The position numbers and the translations under genes were made by a program. 12,524 bases of DNA from an uncultured Emergencia sp. (GTDB taxonomy: Bacteria; Bacillota; Clostridia; Peptostreptococcales; Anaerovoracaceae): NCBI GenBank assembly GCA_937997955.1, contig CALLDR010000157.1, positions 1 to 12,524 on the forward strand, read 5' to 3'. Below are positions 6,957 to 12,524 of the stretch, piece by piece (position 1 is the first letter of the stretch; each line of letters opens with the position of its first letter). The notes under the pieces are model-generated. The model had not been told where the DNA came from. It ran no database searches and saw only the letters and a program-made list of their open reading frames with translations.

Positions 6957-8456
6957 ATGGAGAAATTCAAGTTTGACGAGAGCCTGCAGCTGAAGATCCT
7001 TTCGGAGGCGCAGGTAAAGGAGATGCATGAAAAAGCCCTGCATGTCCTGGAGAATTTAGGAATTATTTTTGCGTATGAAGAAGCCCTCGACCTGTTGGAG
7101 GAGGCCGGATGCACTGTTGACCGGCAGACGCAGAAGGTGAAGTTTCCGAGAGAGCTGGTGGAAAAAAGCATCTTGTCAGCGCCGGGAACCTTTGACCTGT
7201 ACGACAGAGAAGGCAATTTCTATTGTACCTTTGGCGACGGAAGGACCCGGTTCAATCCGGGCAGCAGCGCCAGCAACGTGCTGGAGAGCGACGGCGACAC
7301 CGTCAGACTGTCGGGCGTAAAGGATCTGAAGCTGCTGACAAAGGTGGCCCAGAGCCTGCCCCACATCGATTTCGTATCGTCGTCCATCGTATGTGAAGAG
7401 GCGCCGGGAGAGCTGGGAAGCCAGTATCTGTATTACACCGAGATGCAGAATTCCATCAAGCCGATCATCGGCGGAGCGACGGACGCCGCCGGCGTACCGA
7501 GGACCTTCAAGCTTTTGACGGCGGTGCTGGGAAGCGAAGAAAACGTGCGGAACAAGCCGTACACCATCTTTGATATCTGCGTGACTTCCCCGCTGAAGTG
7601 GTCTCATATCGGCGCGAGAAACATCATCGACTGCGCGAGAATGGATATCCCTATCAATCTGATCTCCGCGCAGATCGCGGGAGCTACGGGCCCTGTCACC
7701 CTGGCAGGCTGTATTCTGGAGCATACGGTAGAGATCCTGGCCGGTCTGGTGCTGGCGCAGGTGGTAAAGCCGGGGCATCCGGTTTCCTACGGCGGCGCGC
7801 CGTGCATCTTCAATATGAAAACTATGTACACGCCGATGGAGGCTATGGAATGCAGCATGGTTACGGCGGGCTATTCCCAGATGGGACACTACTACGGACT
7901 GCCGGTACACACTTACGCGGCCATGTCCGACGCGAAGATCGTGGATTACCAGGCGGGCAGTGAAACCGCCAGGTCCGGTCTCATGGCCATGATGGCGGGC
8001 TGTTCCAACGTCTCCGGCGCGGGCGGGCTCAACGTTATCGCCGAGATGAGCATCGAAAAGCTGGTCATCGACAACGACTTCATCGGCACGCTGAAGCATC
8101 TGGAAAAGGGGATTCGCTTTGACGAGACCACCCTGGCGGCGGAGCTGCTGCTGGAAGTGGGCTCCGGCGGAAACTTCATGACCCAGAAGCACACCATGAA
8201 GAACTACAAGAAGGAGCAGAATTACAGCAACATCACCATGAACTATCAGGAAAGGGCCGCCTGGGTGAAGGACGGAAAGCCTTCCATCATGGACAAAGCA
8301 CGGGCTTACGTTCAGGACATCGACGGACAGACCATCTGCCCGCTGAGCGATGAACAGAGAAAAGCCCTTGACGCGGCGTTCATCGAGGTGTGCGCTGACG
8401 CTGGTCTTTCAAAGGAGGTCGCGGAGGACCTGATCAAAAAGTATGATGAGGCGTAA
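6957..8456 (+). CDS. Trimethylamine methyltransferase (MttB) family protein, non-pyrrolysine
   Basis: The 499-residue product belongs to the MttB/MtgB superfamily (TIM-barrel corrinoid methyltransferases). Visible family segments are the N-terminal LSEAQVKEMHEKALHVLENLGI, the glycine-rich IIGGATDAAGVPR, ISAQIAGATGPVTLAGC, the Met/Tyr-rich HYYGLPVHTYAAMSDAK and DYQAGSETA, ending in a short charged helix. The frame has no amber codon, so it lacks the pyrrolysine of true MttB. Characterised non-Pyl relatives transfer a methyl group from quaternary amines (glycine betaine, proline betaine, carnitine, gamma-butyrobetaine) to a corrinoid protein. Start: ATGs at 6903 and 6930 lack a good ribosome binding site, and 6903 overlaps a TATAAT. 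6957 is preceded by AAAGAGGT, although spacing is short, and gives a normal N-terminus. Partners nearby are an NhaC antiporter downstream and a UroD-fold methyltransferase on the divergent arm. No corrinoid protein gene is visible. The substrate is unknown. Confidence 0.86.
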   Translation: MEKFKFDESLQLKILSEAQVKEMHEKALHVLENLGIIFAYEEALDLLEEAGCTVDRQTQKVKFPRELVEKSILSAPGTFDLYDREGNFYCTFGDGRTRFNPGSSASNVLESDGDTVRLSGVKDLKLLTKVAQSLPHIDFVSSSIVCEEAPGELGSQYLYYTEMQNSIKPIIGGATDAAGVPRTFKLLTAVLGSEENVRNKPYTIFDICVTSPLKWSHIGARNIIDCARMDIPINLISAQIAGATGPVTLAGCILEHTVEILAGLVLAQVVKPGHPVSYGGAPCIFNMKTMYTPMEAMECSMVTAGYSQMGHYYGLPVHTYAAMSDAKIVDYQAGSETARSGLMAMMAGCSNVSGAGGLNVIAEMSIEKLVIDNDFIGTLKHLEKGIRFDETTLAAELLLEVGSGGNFMTQKHTMKNYKKEQNYSNITMNYQERAAWVKDGKPSIMDKARAYVQDIDGQTICPLSDEQRKALDAAFIEVCADAGLSKEVAEDLIKKYDEA

Positions 8457-8463
8457 AGACGCT

Positions 8464-8492
8464 TTGTTATAGAGAAATTATTTTTCTTAAAT
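8464..8492 (+). promoter_or_regulatory. Possible promoter between the MttB-family gene and nhaC
   Basis: TTGTTA (8464-8469), a 17-bp spacer and TTAAAT (8487-8492) give 4/6 matches to each sigma-A box just after the MttB-family stop. The DNA here is AT-rich, so the match may be chance. It would give the antiporter its own transcript. Confidence 0.3.
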
Positions 8493-8511
8493 TTTACAGA
8501 AAGGAAAATGT

Positions 8512-8540
8512 ACAGGTAAAATCCCCTATCTTTTATCTGT
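8512..8540 (+). promoter_or_regulatory. AU-rich hairpin in the nhaC leader
   Basis: ACAGGTAAAA (8512-8521) pairs with TTTTATCTGT (8531-8540) in a 10-bp stem with one G-U pair and a 9-base loop, ending 15 bases before the nhaC ATG. A tiny open frame, ATG-TAC-AGG-TAA at 8508-8519, with AAGGAA before it, overlaps the 5' arm, so translation of it could open the hairpin. Whether this is regulatory is not known. Confidence 0.4.
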
Positions 8541-8555
8541 GCAAGGGTAACTTTT

Positions 8556-10019
8556 ATGGGTAAACGAGTTCCTATGTGGCAGGTCTTGATCTGCGTTGTA
8601 TTCACACTGGGCGTCATCTGTTACTCCATCTTCTTCTCCTACGGAGAGGCCCACATGCCGATGATTCTGGCGGCGGCATTAGTAGCTATCGTCGGCGCGC
8701 TCAACGGCTGGAAGTGGAGTGTCATGGAAAAGGGCATGATTCAGGGCATTAACCGTTCCATGCAGGCCAACCTGATCCTGCTGACGGTAGGTATCCTGGT
8801 ATCGACCTGGAAGGCGGGCGGCATCATTCCGTCCATGATCTACTACGGACTGAACATCATCAATCCGTCCCTGTTCCTGGTAACGGCGGCTCTGCTGTGT
8901 ACTATCGTTTCGCTGGTCATCGGTTCCTCCTATACGACGGCGGGAACCATCGGCGTAGCCATGATCGGCATAGCTATCGGCCTTGGCATCAATCCTGCTC
9001 TGGCGGCGGGCGCTGTCGTATCCGGCGCGTACACCGGCGACAAGATGTCTCCGATGTCCGACACCACCAACATGGCGCCGGCTGTATCCGGTTCCAATAT
9101 CTTTGATCACATCAAGCACATGGTATGGACGGTGACGCCTTCCTACGTGATCGCCCTGGTTCTGTGGTTCATTCTGGGCAGAGGTTCAGCTCCAAGCGGC
9201 GATGTCCAGATGGAAATGAAGGATATTCTGCAGGATGCCATTCAGAATGAGTTTGTCGTCAGCCCGCTGCTGATGATCCCGGTTCTGATCTTGCTGATTG
9301 CTGTGGTTATGAAGATCCCTGCTTTACCTGCCATGTTTGGCGCAGTAGTCATTGGAATGTTCTGCATGGGGGTCGTACAGGGTATTGACTTTGTCGACTT
9401 CTTCAGCATCATGCACTATGGCTATGAATCGACGAGCGGAGATATTGTACTGACCAATGACTATACTGTAGCTGACGTAGTCGGCGGAGGCGGATTCGAC
9501 GGCATGCTGTGGACCGTGTCCATCGTACTCTGCTCCATGTCCTTCGCGGGCGTTCTGGAAGCCACCGGCATGCTGGGACAGATGGTAGAGAAGATCCTGA
9601 AGGTCGCGAAGACCAACGGCCTGCTGGTTATGACCACCGTGCTGACCTGCCTGTTCATCAACCTGCTGTGCGCGGACCAGTATCTGGCCATCATTCTGCC
9701 TGGCAGAATGTACAAGACGGCATTTGAGGACAGAAAACTGAAGGCGAAGAACCTGTCCAGATGCCTGGAGGATTCCGGCACGCTGACTTCACCTCTGATC
9801 CCTTGGAACGTATGCGGCGCCACTATGACAGGTTTCTTAGGCCAGCCTACAGTGGCATACGCGCCGTACGCCTTTGTCAACTATATCTGCCCGATCATCT
9901 CCATTATCTACGGCTTCACCGGCTTCACCATCGAAAAGATGAGCGACGAAGAGTACGAGAAGATGATGGAACAGAGAAGAGCAGAGGAAGAAGCGACCAG
10001 AAGAGAAATGGAAGCATAA
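8556..10019 (+). CDS. nhaC: NhaC-family Na+/H+ antiporter or related transporter
   Basis: The 487-residue product is strongly hydrophobic with about 10-12 membrane segments. GAYTGDKMSPMSDTTNMAP (Gly161-Asp162 onward) is the hallmark of NhaC transporters (ion transporter superfamily), matched again by the C-terminal DSGTLTSPLIPWNVCG segment. Characterised members exchange Na+ for H+, and related ones exchange organic solutes such as malate for lactate. The last about 25 residues are a charged Glu/Arg-rich cytoplasmic tail (EEYEKMMEQRRAEEEATRRE). A weak AAGGG lies about 9 bases before the ATG; Met7 is an alternative start. It follows the MttB-family gene by 99 bp on the same strand, so it may import its substrate or supply ion balance for it; which of these cannot be told from sequence. 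Confidence 0.87.
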   Translation: MGKRVPMWQVLICVVFTLGVICYSIFFSYGEAHMPMILAAALVAIVGALNGWKWSVMEKGMIQGINRSMQANLILLTVGILVSTWKAGGIIPSMIYYGLNIINPSLFLVTAALLCTIVSLVIGSSYTTAGTIGVAMIGIAIGLGINPALAAGAVVSGAYTGDKMSPMSDTTNMAPAVSGSNIFDHIKHMVWTVTPSYVIALVLWFILGRGSAPSGDVQMEMKDILQDAIQNEFVVSPLLMIPVLILLIAVVMKIPALPAMFGAVVIGMFCMGVVQGIDFVDFFSIMHYGYESTSGDIVLTNDYTVADVVGGGGFDGMLWTVSIVLCSMSFAGVLEATGMLGQMVEKILKVAKTNGLLVMTTVLTCLFINLLCADQYLAIILPGRMYKTAFEDRKLKAKNLSRCLEDSGTLTSPLIPWNVCGATMTGFLGQPTVAYAPYAFVNYICPIISIIYGFTGFTIEKMSDEEYEKMMEQRRAEEEATRREMEA

Positions 10020-10025
10020 ACTTTG

Positions 10026-10053
10026 ACATATCTCAAATCAACATATCTCGAAT
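10026..10053. repeat. Direct repeat after nhaC
   Basis: ACATATCTCAAAT (10026-10038) recurs as ACATATCTCGAAT (10041-10053), 12 of 13 bases identical with a 15-bp period, starting 6 bp past the nhaC stop codon. This could be a chance duplication or a protein site. Confidence 0.45.
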
Positions 10054-10073
10054 AAGCTTTTTTAAGCAGTATG

Positions 10074-10102
10074 AAGGAGCTCCGGCCGACCCGGGGCTCT
10101 TT
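10074..10102 (+). terminator. Terminator-like hairpin after nhaC
   Basis: GAGCTCCGG (10077-10085), a 5-base loop and CCGGGGCTC (10091-10099) make a 9-bp stem with one G-U pair, extended by AAG/TTT at the base. Only three T residues follow, so termination may be partial. It is the best candidate for ending the MttB-nhaC transcript. Confidence 0.55.
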
Positions 10103-10138
10103 CCATGGGAAAACAACGGTTTGAAGGGCATCGAGGGG

Positions 10139-10193
10139 AAGCCGGCGCAGAGGCCTCAAGGCGGAAGGGGCACGGTGACGCGCTTGGCGGCTT
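10139..10193 (+). other. GC-rich foldable segment of unknown role
   Basis: AAGCCG (10139-10144) and GCGC (10145-10148) pair with CGGCTT (10188-10193) and GCGC (10180-10183) across a four-base bulge, enclosing a GC-rich core that holds the palindrome GAGGCCTC (10149-10156). TGTTTCT follows, so it could be a second terminator or a decayed repeat. No convincing coding frame was found in 10020-10337. Confidence 0.3.
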
Positions 10194-10214
10194 TGTTTCT
10201 ATGGCAGGGAATGT

Positions 10215-10253
10215 TTCGACAGAATATGACCGGAAATGTCGAATTTTGTCGAA
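10215..10253 (+). promoter_or_regulatory. Cluster of three Spo0A-box-like sites
   Basis: TGTCGAA occurs at 10237-10243 and 10247-10253, exactly 10 bp apart and in the same direction. Its inverse TTCGACA lies at 10215-10221. TGTCGAA is the established core of the Spo0A '0A box', and tandem boxes one helical turn apart are a known arrangement for Spo0A dimers. The cluster ends 9 bp before the proposed -35 of the Rpn-family gene, where an activator would sit. TTCGACAGAAT (10215-10225) and ATTTTGTCGAA (10243-10253) also form an 11-bp inverted repeat. Confidence 0.6.
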
Positions 10254-10262
10254 CGAAATCGA

Positions 10263-10291
10263 TTGCTGTGTGGAATTTTTTGGGATAGAAT
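10263..10291 (+). promoter_or_regulatory. Promoter of the Rpn-family gene
   Basis: TTGCTG (10263-10268), a 17-bp spacer and TAGAAT (10286-10291) form a promoter with a weak -35 and a good -10, as expected for an activator-dependent promoter. An alternative -10 (TATAAA, 10309-10314) is possible. Confidence 0.5.
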
Positions 10292-10311
10292 AAAACTGTA
10301 ATCTATTCTAT
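10285..10311. promoter_or_regulatory. Inverted repeat over the -10 box
   Basis: ATAGAATA (10285-10292) and TATTCTAT (10304-10311) are perfect 8-bp inverted repeats separated by 11 bp. The left arm covers the proposed -10, so a bound dimeric repressor would block the promoter. If transcribed, the arms could instead form a weak hairpin before the ribosome binding site GGAGG (10323-10327). Confidence 0.45.
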
Positions 10312-10337
10312 AAAATGGAAATGGAGGAATACATATC

Positions 10338-11339
10338 ATGAAACCTATAAAATATCCCTTTACCAACAGCGTTGTTTTCTCCATGGTCATGGAGGACCCG
10401 GAGCTTTGCCGGGAGTTGATTGAACGTATCTTCCCCGACAGAAAGGTGGACGCGGTCAGAATCAGAGAGAAACCGAAGACCACGACAGAGGCCACTCTGA
10501 TGGCAGGTATCCAGGCTAAATATATCAGGCTGGACGTCCGCTTTGAGGACGGAAACATTTGGTATGATGTGGAGCTCCAGGTGGCTCCCGAAGACGCTCT
10601 TCCCAAGCGAAGCCGGTATTATGCCAGCATGGGAGACGTGAAGATGCTGCGCAAAGGGGAGGCGTACAAGGATCTGAAACCCAGCTTTGTCATCTTCCTC
10701 TGCTGTTTTGATTTCTTCGGTTTAGACGCGCCGGTCTATGAGTTCCAGCGGTTTGAACCTAAATTAAACTTGCCATTGGGCGACGAATCGTTTATCATAA
10801 TATTGAACAGCATGTGTTCCGAAGAGAAGGTTCCGTCGAACCTTCGGAGCCTGTTTCGTTACATCAACGAGAGCGAAGTGACGCCTGGAGACCGGTTTCT
10901 GGAAAAGGTCCATGAGCAGGTAGAAGCTTTGCAGGAGAGCGAGGAGGTCAAGAGCATTATGACATTGGAAGAGGAAATCAGAATAGGGTGGAATGAAGTT
11001 CGGAAAGAAGCTGAAGCGGCAAAGAAAGCGTTAGAAGCTGTGAAGAAAGAGATTGACGCGAGAAAGAAAGAGGTTGATGCGGCCAAGAAGGAGGTCGAAG
11101 CGACAAAAAAAGAAGCTGAAGTGATAAAGAAAGAGGTTGATGCGGCCAAGAAAGAAGCCGAAGCGACAAAAAAGGAAGCTGAAGTGACAAAAAAAGAATT
11201 AGAAGCTGTCCAAGCCAGTCAGGAACGCCTGAACACCCTAAATGAAAAGCTTCTGGAGGACGATCGGCTGGATGATCTGAAAAAAGCCATCAGAGATTCC
11301 GATTTCAGAGAGAGCCTTTTCAAAGAGTACGGACTGTAG
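10338..11339 (+). CDS. Rpn/PD-(D/E)XK family nuclease-transposase with heptad-repeat tail
   Basis: The 333-residue product begins with the PDDEXK core of the Rpn (recombination-promoting nuclease)/putative transposase family: KYPFTNSVVFSMVM, then IRLDVRFEDG with Asp66, then YDVELQ with Glu79 and Gln81 (the usual E-x-Q variant), then KRSRYYASMGD and a hydrophobic SFVIFLCCFDFFG strand. A helical middle (about 150-220) leads to ten 7-residue repeats of KKE-V/A-D/E-A-x type at about residues 222-291, predicted to be an extended charged helix or coiled coil. The family's usual closing motif (DDRLDDLKKAIRDSDFRESLFKEYGL region) is intact. GGAGG (10323-10327) lies 10 bases before the ATG. Characterised E. 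coli RpnA is a DNA endonuclease that promotes RecA-independent recombination; this copy's function is not known. The presumed Spo0A boxes upstream are unusual for such a gene. Confidence 0.83.
   Translation: MKPIKYPFTNSVVFSMVMEDPELCRELIERIFPDRKVDAVRIREKPKTTTEATLMAGIQAKYIRLDVRFEDGNIWYDVELQVAPEDALPKRSRYYASMGDVKMLRKGEAYKDLKPSFVIFLCCFDFFGLDAPVYEFQRFEPKLNLPLGDESFIIILNSMCSEEKVPSNLRSLFRYINESEVTPGDRFLEKVHEQVEALQESEEVKSIMTLEEEIRIGWNEVRKEAEAAKKALEAVKKEIDARKKEVDAAKKEVEATKKEAEVIKKEVDAAKKEAEATKKEAEVTKKELEAVQASQERLNTLNEKLLEDDRLDDLKKAIRDSDFRESLFKEYGL
11001..11210 (+). repeat. Ten 21-bp coding repeats with a 63-bp higher-order duplication
   Basis: Ten in-frame 21-bp units run without a break, encoding heptads such as RKEAEAA, KKALEAV, KKEVDAA and KKEAEVT. 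Units 4-6 (11064-11126) and 7-9 (11127-11189) are near-identical 63-bp blocks, differing at about five bases. This indicates a recent tandem duplication and a tract likely to vary in copy number. Confidence 0.93.
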
Positions 11340-11367
11340 ACAGCATGTAAACAGAATGTGAAAATAA

Positions 11368-11420
11368 AATAATGAAAATACCCTGCCTCTATGCGTCCGC
11401 ATAAGGGCAGGGCTTTCTAT
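11368..11420. terminator. Terminator usable from both sides
   Basis: CCCTGCC (11381-11387) pairs with GGCAGGG (11406-11412), and the stem continues through TATGC/GCATA to about 14 pairs with one C-A mismatch and a 4-base loop. On the + strand, CTTTCTATT follows. On the minus strand, TATTTTCATTATTTTATTTTC follows. It therefore suits both the Rpn-family gene and the convergent radical SAM gene. Confidence 0.85.
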
Positions 11421-11441
11421 TGGGTAAAGAGTAACTGATTT

Positions 11442-12461
11442 TTATGATGAAAGCGATCTGTCGTCGTCTCTCTTCTGGACTACCGTATAACCGGCGCTTT
11501 CCAGAAGGGCCTTCGCCTTGGCACAGTCGAAGCCGTTCCACAGGTCTTCGGAGATCTGACCGGTGCGGGGAACCGCGCCGCGCTCGACGACCACTACGTT
11601 GGCTCCGGCCTCCACAGCCTCCTGACAGGCGGGATGGACGCAGATATCAGGAACCTCTTTGCCGCCGCACAGTCTCGTGACGGCGACTACCTGAGCCAGG
11701 CGCTCGTTGCTGACCTGGGGCATATCTCCCATAGGGGTTCCCTGGACGGGAATCCTGGCCATAGCGCCGGAGATGGATACGCCGTGATCCAGCGAGTTGA
11801 GAAAGACGTCGGCGATCTCCTCGCCGGTGTGTTCCTCTCCGAGAGGCTCGATCAGATGGATCAGCTTCAGCGGCGAGCTGTGAACGGAGTGCAGCGTATT
11901 ACAGCGTTCTGCCGGATCAAAGGCCGTATCCCGGCCCTCACCCAGCCGCAGGGCGTGGTAGATGCCGCTGACGCCGCTGTCATAGATCTTCTGCGCCGTA
12001 GGGATATCAAATTCCCCGATGTTCAGAACCAGTTCATAAGCCCCCTCTACCTGCCCGCGAATGTGCCGTATAAAAGTGCAGAGGGTATCCACACTGTAAA
12101 ACTCCGTGGTCCGCAGAACGATAAAGCGGACGCCGCAGTTCACATACTGGCGGATCTGGCTGATGATCTCGTCTTCACTGTAACTGACCTCGTCCCTGAC
12201 GATGCCCCAGGATTCACCCAGGGAACAGAAACGGCAGTTCATCGGGCACGGGGCGAAGTCCACGCCGATGGCGCCCCATAGATAGGCCTCGCCTCCGGTA
12301 ATGACGGCGGCGGCTTCCCTGGCCGCCTGGCACAGATACCTGTATTCCTCACTGCCCGGGCAGATAGCCAGCAGATCGATGATAGTTTGCCTGTCCTGCC
12401 GCCTGCCGGCCAGACAGTCGGCCTTGACCTGGTCTATACGGGCTTTTACAGCTGTATCCAT
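11442..12461 (-). CDS. Radical SAM protein, BioB/PylB-like
   Basis: The 339-residue protein has the radical SAM cluster motif Cys72-x3-Cys76-x2-Cys79 in APCPMNCRFCSLGE. A helical N-terminus comes before it and a TIM-barrel-like body follows. The layout and length match the biotin synthase/HydE/PylB group, including ARIPVQGTPMG (a 'P..GTP' SAM-ribose-type segment), CVHPACQEAVEAGAN and a C-terminal strand. The substrate cannot be named from sequence. PylB (methylornithine synthase) is one relative, but the clear PylB cluster context is absent. It starts 3 bp after the TAG of the upstream gene, so the two are translationally linked; GCGGAG inside that gene's end may serve as ribosome binding site. 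A corrinoid-related job would fit the methyltransferase genes elsewhere in the window, but that is a guess. Confidence 0.8.
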   Translation of the reverse strand: MDTAVKARIDQVKADCLAGRRQDRQTIIDLLAICPGSEEYRYLCQAAREAAAVITGGEAYLWGAIGVDFAPCPMNCRFCSLGESWGIVRDEVSYSEDEIISQIRQYVNCGVRFIVLRTTEFYSVDTLCTFIRHIRGQVEGAYELVLNIGEFDIPTAQKIYDSGVSGIYHALRLGEGRDTAFDPAERCNTLHSVHSSPLKLIHLIEPLGEEHTGEEIADVFLNSLDHGVSISGAMARIPVQGTPMGDMPQVSNERLAQVVAVTRLCGGKEVPDICVHPACQEAVEAGANVVVVERGAVPRTGQISEDLWNGFDCAKAKALLESAGYTVVQKRDDDRSLSS

Positions 12462-12464
12462 GGC

Positions 12465-12524
12465 CTATTTCTCCGCCAGCAGCTCGTCAAGAATGCCGCA
12501 GGCTTCTGTCGCCAGAAGAGGACA
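12465..12524 (-). CDS. C-terminal end of an unidentified gene
   Basis: The last 19 codons (CPLLATEACGILDELLAEK) and TAG 12467-12465 run off the window edge. The frame is supported by its stop only 3 bp before the radical SAM start, a typical operon spacing. The end is helical and gives no family signal, so no function is assigned. Confidence 0.5.
   Translation of the reverse strand, partial: CPLLATEACGILDELLAEK

Noticed and set aside
7176..8192. Long open frame of 338 codons on the - strand
   Set aside because: It is antisense to the MttB-family gene, which has clear family segments; composition is arginine/histidine-rich and unlike a folded protein.
6957..8456. Pyrrolysine-containing MttB
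   Set aside because: No in-frame TAG occurs, and no pyrrolysine genes are visible in the window; the radical SAM gene at 11442 is not specific evidence for PylB.
9761..10293. Open frames across the nhaC end and the following intergenic region
   Set aside because: Basic, low-information translations with no motif; they overlap nhaC in another frame and run through hairpins and promoter elements.
10338..11339. Part of a complete insertion sequence
   Set aside because: The gene has its own promoter and terminator, and no terminal inverted repeats or target-site duplications were found around it.

Overview
The window looks like chromosomal DNA from an anaerobic member of the Clostridia (Bacillota). 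The grounds are moderately GC-rich genes with strong AGGAG-type ribosome binding sites, AT-rich sigma-A-like promoters, an MttB-superfamily methyltransferase beside a methyltransferase-2 (UroD-fold) protein, an ornithine-racemase-type enzyme, an Rpn-type nuclease/transposase with a heptad-repeat tail, and a cluster of Spo0A-box-like sites. Genus cannot be set from sequence reading alone. No tRNA, rRNA, CRISPR array or complete insertion sequence was seen.

Layout. (1) 1-1609, + strand: the last codons of a probable polysaccharide deacetylase, then argH (argininosuccinate lyase) 13 bp later, closed by a clear terminator. (2) 1610-2759: a strong promoter drives a lone PD-(D/E)XK nuclease-like gene. 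Its stop codon runs straight into three tandem 62-bp repeats that fill the gap before a convergent gene. (3) 2760-6764, - strand: in transcription order, an ornithine-racemase-type PLP enzyme, a short UroD-fold corrinoid methyltransferase-like protein, an internal terminator, an alanine-racemase-family enzyme and corA, the last two spaced by 8 bp. (4) 6765-10019, + strand: a divergent pair, an MttB-family methyltransferase without a pyrrolysine codon and an NhaC-family antiporter. (5) 10020-11441: a long regulatory-looking intergenic stretch (direct repeat, hairpins, three Spo0A-like boxes, promoter with a palindrome over the -10) ahead of an Rpn-family nuclease with ten heptad repeats, closed by a terminator that looks usable from both sides. 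(6) 11442-12524, - strand: a BioB/PylB-like radical SAM protein following, by 3 bp, the end of another gene that leaves the window.

How the genes may work together. The divergent block 2760-10019 is the most interesting part. It combines a non-Pyl MttB homologue (in characterised relatives these demethylate quaternary amines such as glycine betaine, proline betaine, carnitine or gamma-butyrobetaine), a UroD-fold protein with the His-x-Cys zinc motif of methylcobamide-dependent methyltransferases, a cation-coupled transporter, and two fold-type III PLP racemases. A reasonable inference is an uptake and demethylation module for an N-methylated, chiral, amino-acid-derived substrate, with racemases handling the product or its relatives. 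No corrinoid protein gene is visible in the window, so the pathway is incomplete here and the substrate is unknown. The flanking nuclease genes and tandem repeats suggest a variable genomic neighbourhood.
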